Shown: positions 45,892 through 61,540 of the stretch, piece after piece | Layout: every line of letters starts with the position of its first letter | Position numbering within the stretch: the first letter of the stretch is position 1 | Source: Pseudomonas sp. MM211 | GTDB lineage: Bacteria; Pseudomonadota; Gammaproteobacteria; Pseudomonadales; Pseudomonadaceae | Reading direction: 5' to 3' | Length of the DNA stretch: 64,000 bases | Assembly (NCBI RefSeq): GCF_020386635.1 | Contig: NZ_CP081942.1 | Span: forward strand, 1,488,001-1,552,000 | The notes under the pieces: generated by a model | What the model was told of the DNA's origin: nothing | The model's input: the letters and a program-made list of their open reading frames with translations, nothing else | Database searches by the model: none | Program-made: the position numbers and the translations under genes

Positions 45892-46463
45892 TGGCGCGGA
45901 TTAACCTCCTTCCCTGGCGCGAACAACTGCGCGAAGAGCGCAAGCAGCGCTTTCTGGTTTCGTTGGGCGGCTTGCTGGTCGCTTCTGCAGCGCTGATTTT
46001 CTTGGGCGATCAGTACCTTAATGGCGAAATCGAAAATCAACAGGCGCGCAACGACTATGTGCGTAAGGAAATCGCTGTGTTGGATACGCGTATCGCTGAA
46101 ATCAGCGAACTGCGCACGCGCCGCCAGCAGTTGCTCGAGCGGATGAAGATCATTCAGGATTTGCAGGGCAATCGTCCGATCATTGGCCGTGTGTTTGATC
46201 AGATGGTGCGAACGCTGCCTGACGGCGTGTATTTCACTGGTGTGAAAATGACCGATAAGACCATTGCGATCGTCGGTGCGGCCGAATCCAATAGTCGGGT
46301 TTCCAAGTTGATGCGTGATATGGACGCCTCCGACTGGTTGGCATCTCCCAATCTGACCGAGGTCAAGGCCGTTACCGCCGGTGCGGTGGATCAGGCCAAT
46401 ACCTTCCAGTTGACCGTGCAGCAAGCGCAGCCAGTCAAGCAAGAAACGGAGGTCAAGCCATGA
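45891..46463 (+). CDS. pilN: Type IV pilus assembly protein PilN
   Basis: A 190-residue bitopic inner-membrane protein. The conserved cytoplasmic tail ARINLLPWREQLREERK (residues 2-18) binds PilM. One membrane helix lies at about 23-43, then a periplasmic coiled coil (QQARNDYVRKEIAVLDTRIAEIS, cited by NDYVRKEIAVLD) and a ferredoxin-like domain that pairs with PilO. It overlaps pilM and pilO by a base or four, in the strict pilMNOP order. Confidence 0.96.
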
Positions 46464-47083
46464 GCTTGAACGATTCACTGGCGGGCTTGCGCAAGATCGA
46501 CTTCAACGATCTCGACCTCAACAACATCGGTTCATGGCCCGCAGCGGTCAAGGCCATTGCCGGTATTATTGCTGTGGTACTGGTGTTGGCGCTTGGGTAC
46601 AACTTCCATCTGAAAGATCTGCAGGCCAGTCTGGATCAGCAGCGCATGGATGAAGAGACGCTCAAGGAGCAGTTCTCTACCAAGGCTTTCCAGGCTGCCA
46701 ACCTTGAAGCCTATCGCGAGCAGATGAAAGAAGCGGAGGTCTCGTTCGGAGCACTGCTCAAGCAACTGCCGAGTGATACGGAAGTTCCAGGGCTGCTCGA
46801 GGACATTACTCGTATTGGCCTGGATAGCGGTCTGGAGTTCGAGGAGATCAAGTTGCTACCGGAAGTCACTCAGCCTTTCTATATCGAGTTGCCCATCCAG
46901 ATTAAGGTGGTTGGCGGTTATCACGACTTGGCTACCTTCGTCAGCGGTGTTGCTAGCCAACCACGTATCGTCACGCTACATGATTTCGAACTCGTTCCTG
47001 CAGAGCAGGGCAGCACCTCCAAACTGCGCATGAGTATCCTGGCGAAAACCTATCGCTACAACGACAAGGGAGCACAGCCATGA
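46460..47083 (+). CDS. pilO: Type IV pilus assembly protein PilO
   Basis: A 207-residue bitopic partner of PilN. A cytoplasmic N-terminus (SLNDSLAGLRKIDFNDLDLNNIG, cited as LRKIDFNDLDLNNIG) is followed by a membrane helix (about 31-50) and a coiled coil (LQASLDQQRMDEETLKEQFSTKAF, cited as LDQQRMDEETLKEQF). The C-terminus is a ferredoxin-like fold (FYIELPIQIKVVGGYHDLATFVSGV, cited as IQIKVVGGYHDLATF). PilNO dimers link PilM to PilPQ. ATGA overlaps at both ends indicate coupling. Confidence 0.96.
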   Translation: MSLNDSLAGLRKIDFNDLDLNNIGSWPAAVKAIAGIIAVVLVLALGYNFHLKDLQASLDQQRMDEETLKEQFSTKAFQAANLEAYREQMKEAEVSFGALLKQLPSDTEVPGLLEDITRIGLDSGLEFEEIKLLPEVTQPFYIELPIQIKVVGGYHDLATFVSGVASQPRIVTLHDFELVPAEQGSTSKLRMSILAKTYRYNDKGAQP

Positions 47084-47598
47084 AGCGCGTCTTCCTGTCG
47101 AGTCTGCTACTGCTTAGCCTGGCGGGCTGTGGTGGCGGTGATTTTTCTGATCTTCAGACCTATATGGACGAAGTGAGGGCTCGGCCGAAAGGTCAGATCG
47201 AGCCTCTCCCTCAGCCACAGCCTTACGAGAGTTTCACCTATAGCGCTGCAGCGATGCGTAGTCCATTCCAGCCGCCCGTGAAAATTGATTTGGTTAGTCG
47301 GGTGAAAGGCGACAAGGAAGTAAAACCGGACGAAACACGGGTCAAGCAGTTTCTCGAAGGATTCAATATCGAGCTCTTCGAAATGGTGGGCACGCTCGCC
47401 AACGATAACGGTTCATTCGCCTTGGTTAACGGGGCGGGCGGTGTTCATCGCGTCAAGGTCGGGGATTACCTTGGACGCAATGATGGCCGAATCGTATCCA
47501 TCGACAGTGCCAAGATCGACGTGGTCGAGATCGTCCCTGACGGTGATGGTGGCTGGCTCGAACGCCCCCGTACCCTCACTCTGAAGGAGCGCTCCTGA
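47080..47598 (+). CDS. pilP: Type IV pilus lipoprotein PilP
   Basis: A 172-residue lipoprotein with signal peptide MKRVFLSSLLLLSLAG and Cys17 in a LAGC lipobox. A disordered N-terminal segment (GQIEPLPQPQPYESFTYSAAAMRSPFQPP, cited as YESFTYSAAAMRSPFQ) contacts PilNO. The beta-sandwich C-terminal domain (EMVGTLANDNGSFALV ... RVKVGDYLGRNDGRI) docks on the PilQ N0 domain. It bridges the inner-membrane subcomplex and the secretin. Confidence 0.96.
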   Translation: MKRVFLSSLLLLSLAGCGGGDFSDLQTYMDEVRARPKGQIEPLPQPQPYESFTYSAAAMRSPFQPPVKIDLVSRVKGDKEVKPDETRVKQFLEGFNIELFEMVGTLANDNGSFALVNGAGGVHRVKVGDYLGRNDGRIVSIDSAKIDVVEIVPDGDGGWLERPRTLTLKERS

Positions 47599-47613
47599 GG
47601 AGCGAGGTGAAGC

Positions 47614-49794
47614 ATGAATAGAAATAACCGGTCTGCCAAACGGAACCCAAGCATGAACAGCTCTCTCTCTCGCCTAAGCATTTCGCTACTGGTGGCTATG
47701 CTCTCTCCTGCCGTCCTGGCGGCCAACCTGCAGGCGCTGGATGTGGCTGCTCTGCCGGGTGACCGCGTCGAGCTGAAACTGTCTTTCGACGAGCCGGTGA
47801 CGGCGCCGCGCGGCTACACCATCGAGCAACCCGCGCGTATCGCGCTGGATCTGCCCGGGGTTACCAACAAACTCGGCGTGAAGAATCGCGAGCTGGGGAT
47901 GGGCAACGCCCGCAGCGTGACTGTTGTCGAGGCCAAAGACCGCACTCGTCTGATCATCAACTTGACCAGTCTGTCGCCTTATAACACCCGCACTGAAGGC
48001 AACAACCTGTTTGTACAGGTTGGCGCGGGTGTTGCCACGACCGCTGCTGCTCCGGTGAGTACGGCAGGCGCTGTTCAGCCTGCAACCCCTGTCGCCGCTC
48101 CGGCCGCCCCCAAGGTGTTCGGCGCGGTGAACAAGGCAATCAGTAATATCGACTTCCAGCGTGGCGAGCAGGGTGAGGGCAACATTGTTATCGATTTGTC
48201 CGATGCTTCTGTGAGTCCCGATATTCAGGAGCGCGGCGGCAAGATCATCCTGAATTTCAACCGTACGCAATTGCCTGAAGCGCTGCGTGTGCGGTTGGAT
48301 GTGAAGGACTTCGCTACACCGGTGCAGTTCGTCAGTGCCAGCGGCGCGGGTGATGATGCGAGCATCGTTATCGAGCCCGTTGGTGCTTTCGACTACTTGG
48401 CCTATCAGACCGAGAACAAGCTGACCCTGAGCGTCAAGCCGCTGACCCAGGAAGATGCTGATAAGCGTCAGGCTGAGCGCTTTGCTTATACCGGCGAGAA
48501 GCTGTCTCTGAACTTTCAGGACATTGACGTACGTTCGGTGCTGCAGCTGATTGCTGACTTTACTGACCTTAATCTGGTCGCCAGTGACACGGTGGCTGGC
48601 AATATCACCCTGCGCCTGCAGAACGTGCCATGGGATCAGGCGCTGGATCTGGTGCTTAAAACCAAGGGGTTGGACAAGCGCCAGATTGGCAACGTGCTGC
48701 TGGTTGCGCCCGCTGAAGAAATCGCCGCGCGTGAGCGTCAGGAGCTGGAGTCGCAGAAGCAGATTGCCGAACTGGCACCGCTGCGTCGCGAACTGATTCA
48801 GGTCAACTACGCCAAGGCGGCCGATATGGCCAAGCTGTTCCAGTCGGTGACCAGTGCCAATGGCGGCGTAGCGGATGATCGGGGTTCTATTACCGTCGAT
48901 GATCGCACCAACAGCATCATCGCTTATCAGACTCAAGAGCGTTTGGACGAACTGCGCCGCATCGTGGCTCAGCTCGATGTGGCGGTTCGTCAGGTGATGA
49001 TTGAAGCGCGTATCGTTGAGGCCAGAGTCAACTACGACAAAGCGTTGGGTGTCCGTTGGGGGGGGAGCGCAAGACGAGGTGGGTGGGATGTAAGTGGTAA
49101 GGATGGGGTTCAGGCATTTGATGAAGATACAGGTCAGCGTGCAGGCTTTGTTGGGACTGACACTATTGGCAGCACGACGCTGGATGATGGATTGGCGCGC
49201 TTACCTTTCGTAGATATGGGCGTAACCAACAGCACTTCTGGTATCGGTATTGGCTTCCTGAGTAATAATGTTGTACTAGATCTGCAGCTTTCCGCGATGG
49301 AGAACTCGGGCAATGGCGAAATAGTTTCCCAGCCGAAAGTGGTCACTTCTGACAAGGAGACGGCGAAAATTCTCAAGGGGCAGGAAGTGCCTTATCAGGA
49401 AGCAAGCTCAAGTGGTGCCACTTCGACATCCTTCAAAGAGGCGGCATTGTCCTTGGAAGTGACGCCACAGATCACGCCAGATAACCGGATTATCATGGAA
49501 GTTAAGGTGACCAAGGATGCGCCAGACTTTGCTAATGCCGTCAATGGCGTGCCGCCGATCAACAAGAACGAAGTCAATGCCAAGGTTCTGGTTGCAGATG
49601 GTGAGACCATCGTGATTGGTGGGGTGTTTGAAAATACCCAAACCAAGTCCACGGAGAAGGTGCCTTTCCTGGGGGATGTGCCTTACCTTGGACGTCTGTT
49701 CCGCCGCGACATGGTGACTGACAACAAGACCGAGTTGCTGGTTTTCATCACTCCGCGCATCATGAACACTTCCGCGGTGGCCGTGAGTCGGTAA
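47614..49794 (+). CDS. pilQ: Type IV pilus secretin PilQ
   Basis: Outer-membrane secretin through which the pilus emerges. The 726-residue precursor has a signal peptide ending AVLAAN. Two AMIN domains follow (VELKLSFDEPV, ARIALDLPGV; second near 165-250), then N0 and N1 domains (LNFQDIDVRSVLQLIADFTDLN, cited as DIDVRSVLQLIADF). The secretin core has VAQLDVAVRQVMIEARIVEA and ITPDNRIIMEVKVTKDAP (each cited in part) and the closing FLGDVPYLGRLFRRD. ATG 47614 has GAGG upstream; ATG 47653 is an alternative with a shorter n-region. Confidence 0.96.
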   Translation: MNRNNRSAKRNPSMNSSLSRLSISLLVAMLSPAVLAANLQALDVAALPGDRVELKLSFDEPVTAPRGYTIEQPARIALDLPGVTNKLGVKNRELGMGNARSVTVVEAKDRTRLIINLTSLSPYNTRTEGNNLFVQVGAGVATTAAAPVSTAGAVQPATPVAAPAAPKVFGAVNKAISNIDFQRGEQGEGNIVIDLSDASVSPDIQERGGKIILNFNRTQLPEALRVRLDVKDFATPVQFVSASGAGDDASIVIEPVGAFDYLAYQTENKLTLSVKPLTQEDADKRQAERFAYTGEKLSLNFQDIDVRSVLQLIADFTDLNLVASDTVAGNITLRLQNVPWDQALDLVLKTKGLDKRQIGNVLLVAPAEEIAARERQELESQKQIAELAPLRRELIQVNYAKAADMAKLFQSVTSANGGVADDRGSITVDDRTNSIIAYQTQERLDELRRIVAQLDVAVRQVMIEARIVEARVNYDKALGVRWGGSARRGGWDVSGKDGVQAFDEDTGQRAGFVGTDTIGSTTLDDGLARLPFVDMGVTNSTSGIGIGFLSNNVVLDLQLSAMENSGNGEIVSQPKVVTSDKETAKILKGQEVPYQEASSSGATSTSFKEAALSLEVTPQITPDNRIIMEVKVTKDAPDFANAVNGVPPINKNEVNAKVLVADGETIVIGGVFENTQTKSTEKVPFLGDVPYLGRLFRRDMVTDNKTELLVFITPRIMNTSAVAVSR

Positions 49795-49797
49795 TTT

Positions 49798-50316
49798 GTG
49801 CGTAATCTGATCCTTGTCGGCCCGATGGGTGCTGGAAAAAGCACTATCGGGCGCTTGCTTGCCAAAGAGTTGCGGTTGCCTTTCAAGGACTCCGACAAGG
49901 AGATCGAACAGCGTACCGGTGCAGACATTCCCTGGATTTTCGATGTCGAGGGGGAGCAGGGTTTTCGTGAGCGTGAGCAAGCGGTGATCTGCTCGCTTTG
50001 CGAGTCTGAAGGCTTGGTGTTGGCTACCGGGGGCGGAGCAGTGCTGCGACCCCAGAACCGGCAAGCACTAAGAGGCGGCGGGCGAGTGGTTTATCTGCAT
50101 GCCTCTGTCGAGCAGCAGATCGACCGCACGGCGCGTGATCGCAATCGTCCACTTCTGCGTGCGCCCAACCCTGGGCAGGTGCTTGCTGACCTGCTCGCTA
50201 TTCGTGATCCGCTGTATCGGGAAATTGCCGATGTGATCATCGAAACCGATGAGCGCCCGCCGCGTTTGGTGGTTCAGGAAATTCTAGAGAGGCTGGAAGC
50301 GCTAGCGCCCCGTTAA
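49798..50316 (+). CDS. aroK: Shikimate kinase
   Basis: Phosphorylates shikimate at O3 in aromatic amino-acid synthesis. The 172 residues have Walker [13 protein letters not shown] (about 8-19), [11 protein letters not shown] with the substrate Asp, [12 protein letters not shown] (substrate Arg) and the LATGGGAVL loop. The lid arginines are in RDRNRPLLR. The start is a GTG three bases after the pilQ stop, so it is probably transcribed with pilQ. aroB follows. Confidence 0.96.
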   Translation: MRNLILVGPMGAGKSTIGRLLAKELRLPFKDSDKEIEQRTGADIPWIFDVEGEQGFREREQAVICSLCESEGLVLATGGGAVLRPQNRQALRGGGRVVYLHASVEQQIDRTARDRNRPLLRAPNPGQVLADLLAIRDPLYREIADVIIETDERPPRLVVQEILERLEALAPR

Positions 50317-50367
50317 TGACTGGGGCGAACTGCGTTATCCTAGAGCCCTTTTTAAATTGGGGGCTCC

Positions 50368-51474
50368 ATGCAAACACTCCATGTTGATCTCGCTGAGCGC
50401 AGCTACCCCATTCATATCGGTGCTGGCCTGCTCACTCGTGCCGATTTGCTGGCGCCGCATATCGTCGGTCGCCAAGTTGCCATTGTCACCAATGAAACCA
50501 TCGCACCGCTGTATTTGGCGGGGTTGGAGGCGACGTTGGCGGATTATCGCGTCACTTCGGTCGTACTACCCGATGGCGAAGGGTTCAAAAACTGGCAAAC
50601 GCTGCAAACTATCTTCGATGGCCTGCTCGGTGCTCGTCATGATCGCCGCACTACGGTCATTGCTTTGGGTGGCGGTGTGATCGGTGACATGGCTGGCTTC
50701 GCGGCAGCCTGTTATCAACGTGGCGTGAATTTCATCCAGATTCCTACCACACTACTGTCCCAGGTGGACTCCTCCGTAGGCGGCAAGACTGGCATTAACC
50801 ACCCAATGGGCAAGAACATGGTTGGTGCTTTCTATCAGCCGCAGGTGGTACTGATCGATACGCGTAGCTTGGATACGCTACCGCCGCGTGAGTTGTCGGC
50901 AGGGCTGGCCGAAGTGATCAAGTATGGGTTGATCTGCGATGAGCCCTTTCTTGGCTGGCTCGAGGCCAATATGGCTGCATTGCGCGCGTTGGATCAGGTT
51001 GCATTGACCCAAGCCATTGAGTGCTCCTGTACGGCCAAGGCACGAGTGGTTGGCGCTGACGAGCGAGAAACGGGTGTGCGAGCCACGCTGAATCTCGGTC
51101 ACACCTTTGGCCATGCCATCGAGACTCATATGGGCTATGGCGTCTGGTTGCATGGTGAAGCGGTAGCCGCCGGAACGGTGATGGCGTTGGAGATGTCTCA
51201 TCGACTGGGGTGGATCAATGCCGATGAGCGTGACCGTGGTATTCGCCTGTTTCAGGCGGCTGGCCTGCCCGTAGTGCCGCCGCAGGAAATGAACTCGGCG
51301 CACTTTCTCGAGCACATGGCAGTCGACAAGAAAGTGTTGGATGGCCAGTTGCGACTGGTACTGCTGCGTTCGCTAGGCGAAGCGGTAGTGACCAGCGATT
51401 ACCCGCGAGACATCTTGAGTGCCACCCTGGCTGCCGATTACTCGGCGCTGGTGGCTCGGCTTAACAATCAGTGA
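50368..51474 (+). CDS. aroB: 3-dehydroquinate synthase
   Basis: NAD-dependent cyclisation of DAHP to 3-dehydroquinate, the second shikimate-pathway step. The 368 residues show [20 protein letters not shown] (NAD-binding glycine loop, cited as [11 protein letters not shown]), [20 protein letters not shown] and the zinc ligands in [19 protein letters not shown] and [11 protein letters not shown]. The start lies 51 bp after aroK. The pilQ-aroK-aroB-damX order is a long-known conserved cluster in gammaproteobacteria. Confidence 0.97.
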   Translation: MQTLHVDLAERSYPIHIGAGLLTRADLLAPHIVGRQVAIVTNETIAPLYLAGLEATLADYRVTSVVLPDGEGFKNWQTLQTIFDGLLGARHDRRTTVIALGGGVIGDMAGFAAACYQRGVNFIQIPTTLLSQVDSSVGGKTGINHPMGKNMVGAFYQPQVVLIDTRSLDTLPPRELSAGLAEVIKYGLICDEPFLGWLEANMAALRALDQVALTQAIECSCTAKARVVGADERETGVRATLNLGHTFGHAIETHMGYGVWLHGEAVAAGTVMALEMSHRLGWINADERDRGIRLFQAAGLPVVPPQEMNSAHFLEHMAVDKKVLDGQLRLVLLRSLGEAVVTSDYPRDILSATLAADYSALVARLNNQ

Positions 51475-51481
51475 GTATTCA

Positions 51482-53080
51482 ATGACCAGTTTGCACGCCG
51501 ACGAAGCGTTTCTCGACCACTATCAGTTCACCCATGACCCGTTCGCGGCGCGGGTGCCGGGCTTCAAGTTCTTCCCAGCGCAGCGCAAGCCTGTGCTTGG
51601 GCAGTTGCACCATCTGGCGCGTTATAGCCAGTTGCTGCTGGTGGTGACGGGGCCTGAAGGCAGTGGCAAGACCTTGCTGCGGCAGGCGTTGGTCGCCAGT
51701 ACCAACAAGCAAGCCGTGCACAACGTGGTGGTTTCTGCTCAGGGCGCGGCAGACCCTGCGACACTGATGCGCCATATCGCGCAGGGCCTCAATACTCAGC
51801 AGACGGATCGCGCGTCGTTATTGGCTCAGGTCGGCCAGTTGTCGCTGACAGGGCAGGAAGTTTATCTGCTCATCGACGATGCCGAGGAGCTCAGTGAGGC
51901 GTCGCTGGAAGCTTTGCTGGTGCTCACTCAAGGCAATTCTGACGGGCGTCCCCATGTCTTTCTATTCGCCGATACGGATCTGATCTCGCGCCTGGAGGCG
52001 TTGGCAGGCGCAGAAGAGGCATTCCACGTCATCGAACTGCAGCCTTATGCAGAGGATGAGACGCGTGAATACCTGGCGTTACGTTTGGAGGGTGCCGCGC
52101 AGGGTATAGAGTTGCTTTCCGAGGAGCAGATCGAATTGATTCATGATCGTTCCGGCGGCTGGCCGGGCGAGATCAATCGGGTGGCCCGTGACGTCTTGGT
52201 CGATGCCATGGCGTCGCGCCGCGGATCGGCAAAGGCCGGTGGTTTCTCCTTCAATCTGCCGAGGAAGCATCTGCTCGCCTTGGGTGTGGTCGCTCTCGGT
52301 GTGGTAGCGGCCCTGCTGATGCAAGGCCGTTCGGGCTCCTCGGATGCTCCGGAAACTCAGGCGCAGTTGCCTATCGATGCCACGCAACAGCCGCAACAGC
52401 CGCCCGAAGCTCAGGCGGCTCAGCCAAGCGCCGAGCAGGGAGCGGATGGCCGGCCTGCCATCGAGTTCGCCGGTAGCAATCAGCCGCTGCCGCTGCCTTT
52501 GGTTGGCCAGTCCCAGCCGGTGATTCGTCAGCCCCTGGCTCAGGCAGCCGGCGAGACTGATGGTGAGGCCAATGTGGAGTTGCCCGAGCCAGTGGCAAGC
52601 ACGCCGGTGACCGTGCCGCCAGTGGCGTCCCAGTCAGCCCCCGAGACTGCGCCGCCCGCTGCGCCTGCTCCCGCCCCTCAGGCAGCGCCGCCAGTGGCGC
52701 AGCAACCCAAGCCCGCTGAGCAGCCGAAGCCGACCCCGGCGCCAGCACCCAAGCCCACTCCTGCACCTCCGGCGCCCGCAGCGGCCGGCGCAACGCAGGG
52801 CAGTGGCTGGTATGCGATGCAGACCAAGAGCCACTACACCCTGCAGATTCTCGGTACCAGTACGGAAAGCAGTGCGCGTTCCTTCGTCAGCCAGAATGGC
52901 GCGCAGTATCGGTATTTCAAGAAGATGCACCAGGGCAAGCCGCTTTTCGTCATCACTTATGGTAGCTTTGCCACCCGCGACGCCGCCCAGGCCGCCGTGA
53001 AGACCTTGCCCGCCAAGGTTCAAGCCGGTAAGCCGTGGCCGAAAACCTTCGCCAGTGTCACTCAGGAAATGGCGCCCTGA
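51482..53080 (+). CDS. DamX-like AAA/SPOR membrane protein
   Basis: A 532-residue protein. It combines an N-terminal AAA-type ATPase region (Walker A VVTGPEGSGKTLLRQALV, about 55-72; Walker B-like VYLLIDDAEELSEASLE), a membrane helix (about 257-278, LLALGVVALGVVAALLMQG), a long proline/alanine/glutamine-rich periplasmic linker and a C-terminal SPOR domain (about 442-520; YTLQILGTSTESSARSFV, LFVITYGSFATRDAAQAAV). It corresponds to DamX of enteric bacteria, a septal protein, though with an ATPase half. It starts 7 bp after aroB. Confidence 0.88.
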   Translation: MTSLHADEAFLDHYQFTHDPFAARVPGFKFFPAQRKPVLGQLHHLARYSQLLLVVTGPEGSGKTLLRQALVASTNKQAVHNVVVSAQGAADPATLMRHIAQGLNTQQTDRASLLAQVGQLSLTGQEVYLLIDDAEELSEASLEALLVLTQGNSDGRPHVFLFADTDLISRLEALAGAEEAFHVIELQPYAEDETREYLALRLEGAAQGIELLSEEQIELIHDRSGGWPGEINRVARDVLVDAMASRRGSAKAGGFSFNLPRKHLLALGVVALGVVAALLMQGRSGSSDAPETQAQLPIDATQQPQQPPEAQAAQPSAEQGADGRPAIEFAGSNQPLPLPLVGQSQPVIRQPLAQAAGETDGEANVELPEPVASTPVTVPPVASQSAPETAPPAAPAPAPQAAPPVAQQPKPAEQPKPTPAPAPKPTPAPPAPAAAGATQGSGWYAMQTKSHYTLQILGTSTESSARSFVSQNGAQYRYFKKMHQGKPLFVITYGSFATRDAAQAAVKTLPAKVQAGKPWPKTFASVTQEMAP

Positions 53081-53090
53081 TAGAAACGTG

Positions 53091-53118
53091 CCCGTTACGG
53101 TGTAATCGCTGTAACGGG
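53091..53118 (+). terminator. Rho-independent terminator after damX-like gene
   Basis: CCCGTTAC (53091-53098) and GTAACGGG (53111-53118) form a perfect stem, followed by a T-rich run (TTCTTTCATTTTT). It lies 11 bp after the stop. Confidence 0.8.
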
Positions 53119-53153
53119 TTCTTTCATTTTTGCGACATTTTATTCCTGTTTTT

Positions 53154-53195
53154 CGTCACATTGTTCTTTGTGACGTCTATCTCGCTATGTACAAT
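53154..53195 (+). promoter_or_regulatory. Candidate gltB promoter with overlapping palindrome
   Basis: TTGTGA (53168-53173), 16 bp and TACAAT (53190-53195) form a sigma-70-like promoter. The palindrome CGTCACA-N8-TGTGACG (53154-53175) covers the -35. It is the reverse of the CRP-type order (TGTGA-N6-TCACA), so another repressor or activator is more likely. Confidence 0.5.
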
Positions 53196-53301
53196 GACCT
53201 CCGTTTGCCTGCGCAAAGCTGGGCGCATTGACCTGCGCGCAGGGTAATTGATTGAATTAGAAAGAAAAATGCCGAGTAAGGCAGTCTGGTGAGAGTTCCC
53301 T

Positions 53302-59284
<5,983 letters not shown>

Positions 59285-59298
59285 GCATCATCCTTTCT

Positions 59299-59328
59299 GA
59301 CGAGGCCGGCAAATATGCCGGCCTCGTC
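59299..59328 (+). terminator. Rho-independent terminator after gltD
   Basis: GACGAGGCCGGC (59299-59310) and GCCGGCCTCGTC (59317-59328) form a perfect 12-bp stem with a 6-nt loop and then GTTT. It separates gltBD from the convergent regulator gene. Confidence 0.88.
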
Positions 59329-59437
59329 GTTTCCGGCCTGAAGTGGTTACCCGCGTTAATTACGTTCTTACAGGCCTGCAGAGTTGTCTCGGGAACTTCC
59401 GGCTTTGCTGCGCGCCGGGTGTTGCTTGCCCGAGCTG

Positions 59438-61363
59438 TCAACGCTGATCGCTGGCGGCGCGGCCACGTCGCATAGGCCGTGGACGATAGTCACGAGGGTC
59501 GATGGCGAAACTGTCCAGCCGCGAGCGCAGGGTGGTGGGCTTGAGGTCCAGCAGGCGGGCCGCGCCTTGTTTGCCGGCGATCCTGCCGGCACAGGCGCTG
59601 AGCGCGGCGATCAGGTTGTCGCGCGTCTGCCGGCGCTGCTCACCCTGGGTGAGAATGCGTGTGTCCTGCTCTCTGGGTTGTGGCGTCGGCAATTCTCCGG
59701 GGCTTTCACTGGGCAGATCCAGGCGCAGCCGCGTGCCCGGCGAGATGATCACGGCACGCTCGATCAGGTTCTCCAGCTCACGGATGTTGCCCGGCCAGGA
59801 ATAGGCCTGCAGGTGCTGGATATCTGCCAGGCGCAGACTTGGCTGCGGGCGGTTCAGTTGCCGGCAGACGCGATCGAGGAAGTGTTGCGCCAGCGGCGGT
59901 ATATCCTCAGGGCGCTGGCGCAATGGGGCAGATTCGACAGGAAACACGTTGAGGCGAAAATATAGATCCTCGCGGAAGCGCCCTGCACGCACCTCCTGGC
60001 GCAGATCACGGTTGGTGGCGGCGATCACCCGCACATCAACCTGACGGGTGCGGGTGTCGCCGACACGCTCCAACTGCTGCTCCTGCAGCACACGCAGCAG
60101 TTTGCTTTGCAGCTCCAGAGGGATCTCCCCGACTTCGTCGAGAAACAGCGTGCCGCCATCGGCCAGTTCAAAGCGGCCCACTCGGTCGTTGATGGCGCCG
60201 GTAAAAGCGCCGCGGATATGGCCAAAGAACTCACTCTCGAACAGTTCACGGGGCACGGCTGCGCAATTTACACGGATCAGTGGGCGGCTGCGGCGCCCGC
60301 TGTTGTCATGGATGGCGCGGGCGATCAGCTCCTTGCCCGTACCCGATTCGCCGGTGATCAGTACGTTGGCGCCGGTGGGCGCGACCAGCTCGATCTGGCG
60401 AATGACCTGCTGCATGGCTGCGCTGCGCCCGACCAGGTTGTGCTGGGCGTATTCGCCGCGAATCTCTTCCTGAAGGTAGGCGTTCTCCAGTTCCAGACGC
60501 TGCTTGAGCAACTGCACCTCGCTCAAGGCCTGGCGCAGGCGCTGCTCGGTTTCCAGGCGCTCGCTGATGTCGCGGAAGACCACTACTGCGCCGACCAGCT
60601 CGCCATCGTCGCGTAGGGGCGTGCTGGTGTATTCGACCGGAATGGCGCGGCGATCCTTGCTCCAGAACACCTCGTTGCAGACGTGATGCACTTCGCCGTC
60701 GTTGAAGGCCGCGTAGATCGGGCAGGTGTGATCGTCGTAGGTGCTGCCATCCGGGTGATGGTGATGGATCAGGGCGTGGATGCTGTGGCCGATCAGGTCA
60801 GTGGCGTGCCAGCCCAGAATGCGCTCGGCAGCCGGATTGACGAATGTGGTTTCGCCCTTGCGATTGATGCCGTAGATGCCTTCTCCAGCGGCGCCGAGGA
60901 TCAGCTGATTCTGTCGCTCGAACTGACGGAAGATGCGCTCGACACCCTGCCATTGCAGCAGGCCTTGGCGCTGATAACGTTCGGCTTCCGCCAGGCCGCG
61001 CAGGGAATCGAGTTGGCGGCGTTCCTGGATCAGCAGGCCGAGCAGAGGGGCATTGTCATGGTGCAGAAGGCTGGCGCTGATCTCGACCTCCTGGCGCTGA
61101 CCGTCGCGATCCAGCAGGCCCAGGGCATCGTGCCAGGCGTGCCCGCGCGCCTGCACCTGCTCGGTGAAGGTAACCATGGCGCCAAGGTCATGCCCCCACA
61201 GCCGGCTGGCGCGCTGGCTAAGCAGCGCGTCCATTGGCCAGCCCAGTAGCAGGCAACTGGCCGGGTTGGCCTGCAGGATACGGTCGTTCACCGGGTCGAT
61301 GACCAGCGTGGCGGCGTGCATGTGGCGCAGCAGCAGTTCGCTGGGGGAGGCTTGGCTGATCAT
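59438..61363 (-). CDS. Sigma-54-dependent PAS/AAA+/Fis transcriptional activator (CynF-like)
   Basis: A 641-residue enhancer-binding protein. Two N-terminal PAS domains (about 10-120 and 160-275) are followed by a coiled coil ([22 protein letters not shown], cited as [15 protein letters not shown]). The AAA+ domain (about 313-540) has Walker [16 protein letters not shown], the sigma-54 contact GAFTGA, Walker [12 protein letters not shown] and R-finger [15 protein letters not shown] Fis-type HTH is at the C-terminus ([22 protein letters not shown], cited as [15 protein letters not shown]). ATG 61363 is preferred; a TTG at 61402 is in frame. Its divergence from the ABC genes matches what I recall of P. 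pseudoalcaligenes cynF. Confidence 0.85.
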   Translation of the reverse strand: MISQASPSELLLRHMHAATLVIDPVNDRILQANPASCLLLGWPMDALLSQRASRLWGHDLGAMVTFTEQVQARGHAWHDALGLLDRDGQRQEVEISASLLHHDNAPLLGLLIQERRQLDSLRGLAEAERYQRQGLLQWQGVERIFRQFERQNQLILGAAGEGIYGINRKGETTFVNPAAERILGWHATDLIGHSIHALIHHHHPDGSTYDDHTCPIYAAFNDGEVHHVCNEVFWSKDRRAIPVEYTSTPLRDDGELVGAVVVFRDISERLETEQRLRQALSEVQLLKQRLELENAYLQEEIRGEYAQHNLVGRSAAMQQVIRQIELVAPTGANVLITGESGTGKELIARAIHDNSGRRSRPLIRVNCAAVPRELFESEFFGHIRGAFTGAINDRVGRFELADGGTLFLDEVGEIPLELQSKLLRVLQEQQLERVGDTRTRQVDVRVIAATNRDLRQEVRAGRFREDLYFRLNVFPVESAPLRQRPEDIPPLAQHFLDRVCRQLNRPQPSLRLADIQHLQAYSWPGNIRELENLIERAVIISPGTRLRLDLPSESPGELPTPQPREQDTRILTQGEQRRQTRDNLIAALSACAGRIAGKQGAARLLDLKPTTLRSRLDSFAIDPRDYRPRPMRRGRAASDQR

Positions 61364-61414
61364 CTGGCTGTCCGATAAGTGTGCCTGGCCTTGAGTAATC
61401 AAGGCTCATGCCAA

Positions 61415-61468
61415 ATGACGAAAACTCGGGAAATTACATGACGAGATATCGGTAATGACGATTTTTCG
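61415..61468 (+). promoter_or_regulatory. Three upstream activating repeats ATGACGA-N4-TCG
   Basis: ATGACGAAAACTCG (61415-61428), ATGACGAGATATCG (61438-61451) and ATGACGATTTTTCG (61455-61468) share all fixed bases of ATGACGA-N4-TCG. Each contains the dyad CGA-N4-TCG, as expected for dimeric Fis-type HTH binding. They lie 57-111 bp before the -24 element. Confidence 0.75.
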
Positions 61469-61497
61469 TTAAACGTTATTTTTGCAAAGTCTCCTGA

Positions 61498-61510
61498 TAT
61501 CAATTGTTTA
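61498..61510 (+). promoter_or_regulatory. IHF binding site
   Basis: TATCAATTGTTTA matches the IHF consensus WATCAANNNNTTR at every fixed position and lies between the repeats and the sigma-54 promoter, the standard place for IHF-assisted looping. Confidence 0.7.
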
Positions 61511-61524
61511 CGTATTTTTACGGT

Positions 61525-61540
61525 TGGTACGCCTCCTGCA
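61525..61540 (+). promoter_or_regulatory. Sigma-54 (RpoN) promoter
   Basis: TGGTACGCCTCCTGCA carries the invariant GG (61526-61527) and GC (61538-61539) with exactly ten bases between, against consensus TGGCACG-N4-TTGCA. It lies 89 bp before the receptor gene. Confidence 0.8.

Noticed and set aside
53154..53175. CRP/Vfr site before gltB
   Set aside because: The half-sites are in the opposite order (TCACA then TGTGA) and the spacing is eight, so it does not fit the TGTGA-N6-TCACA consensus.
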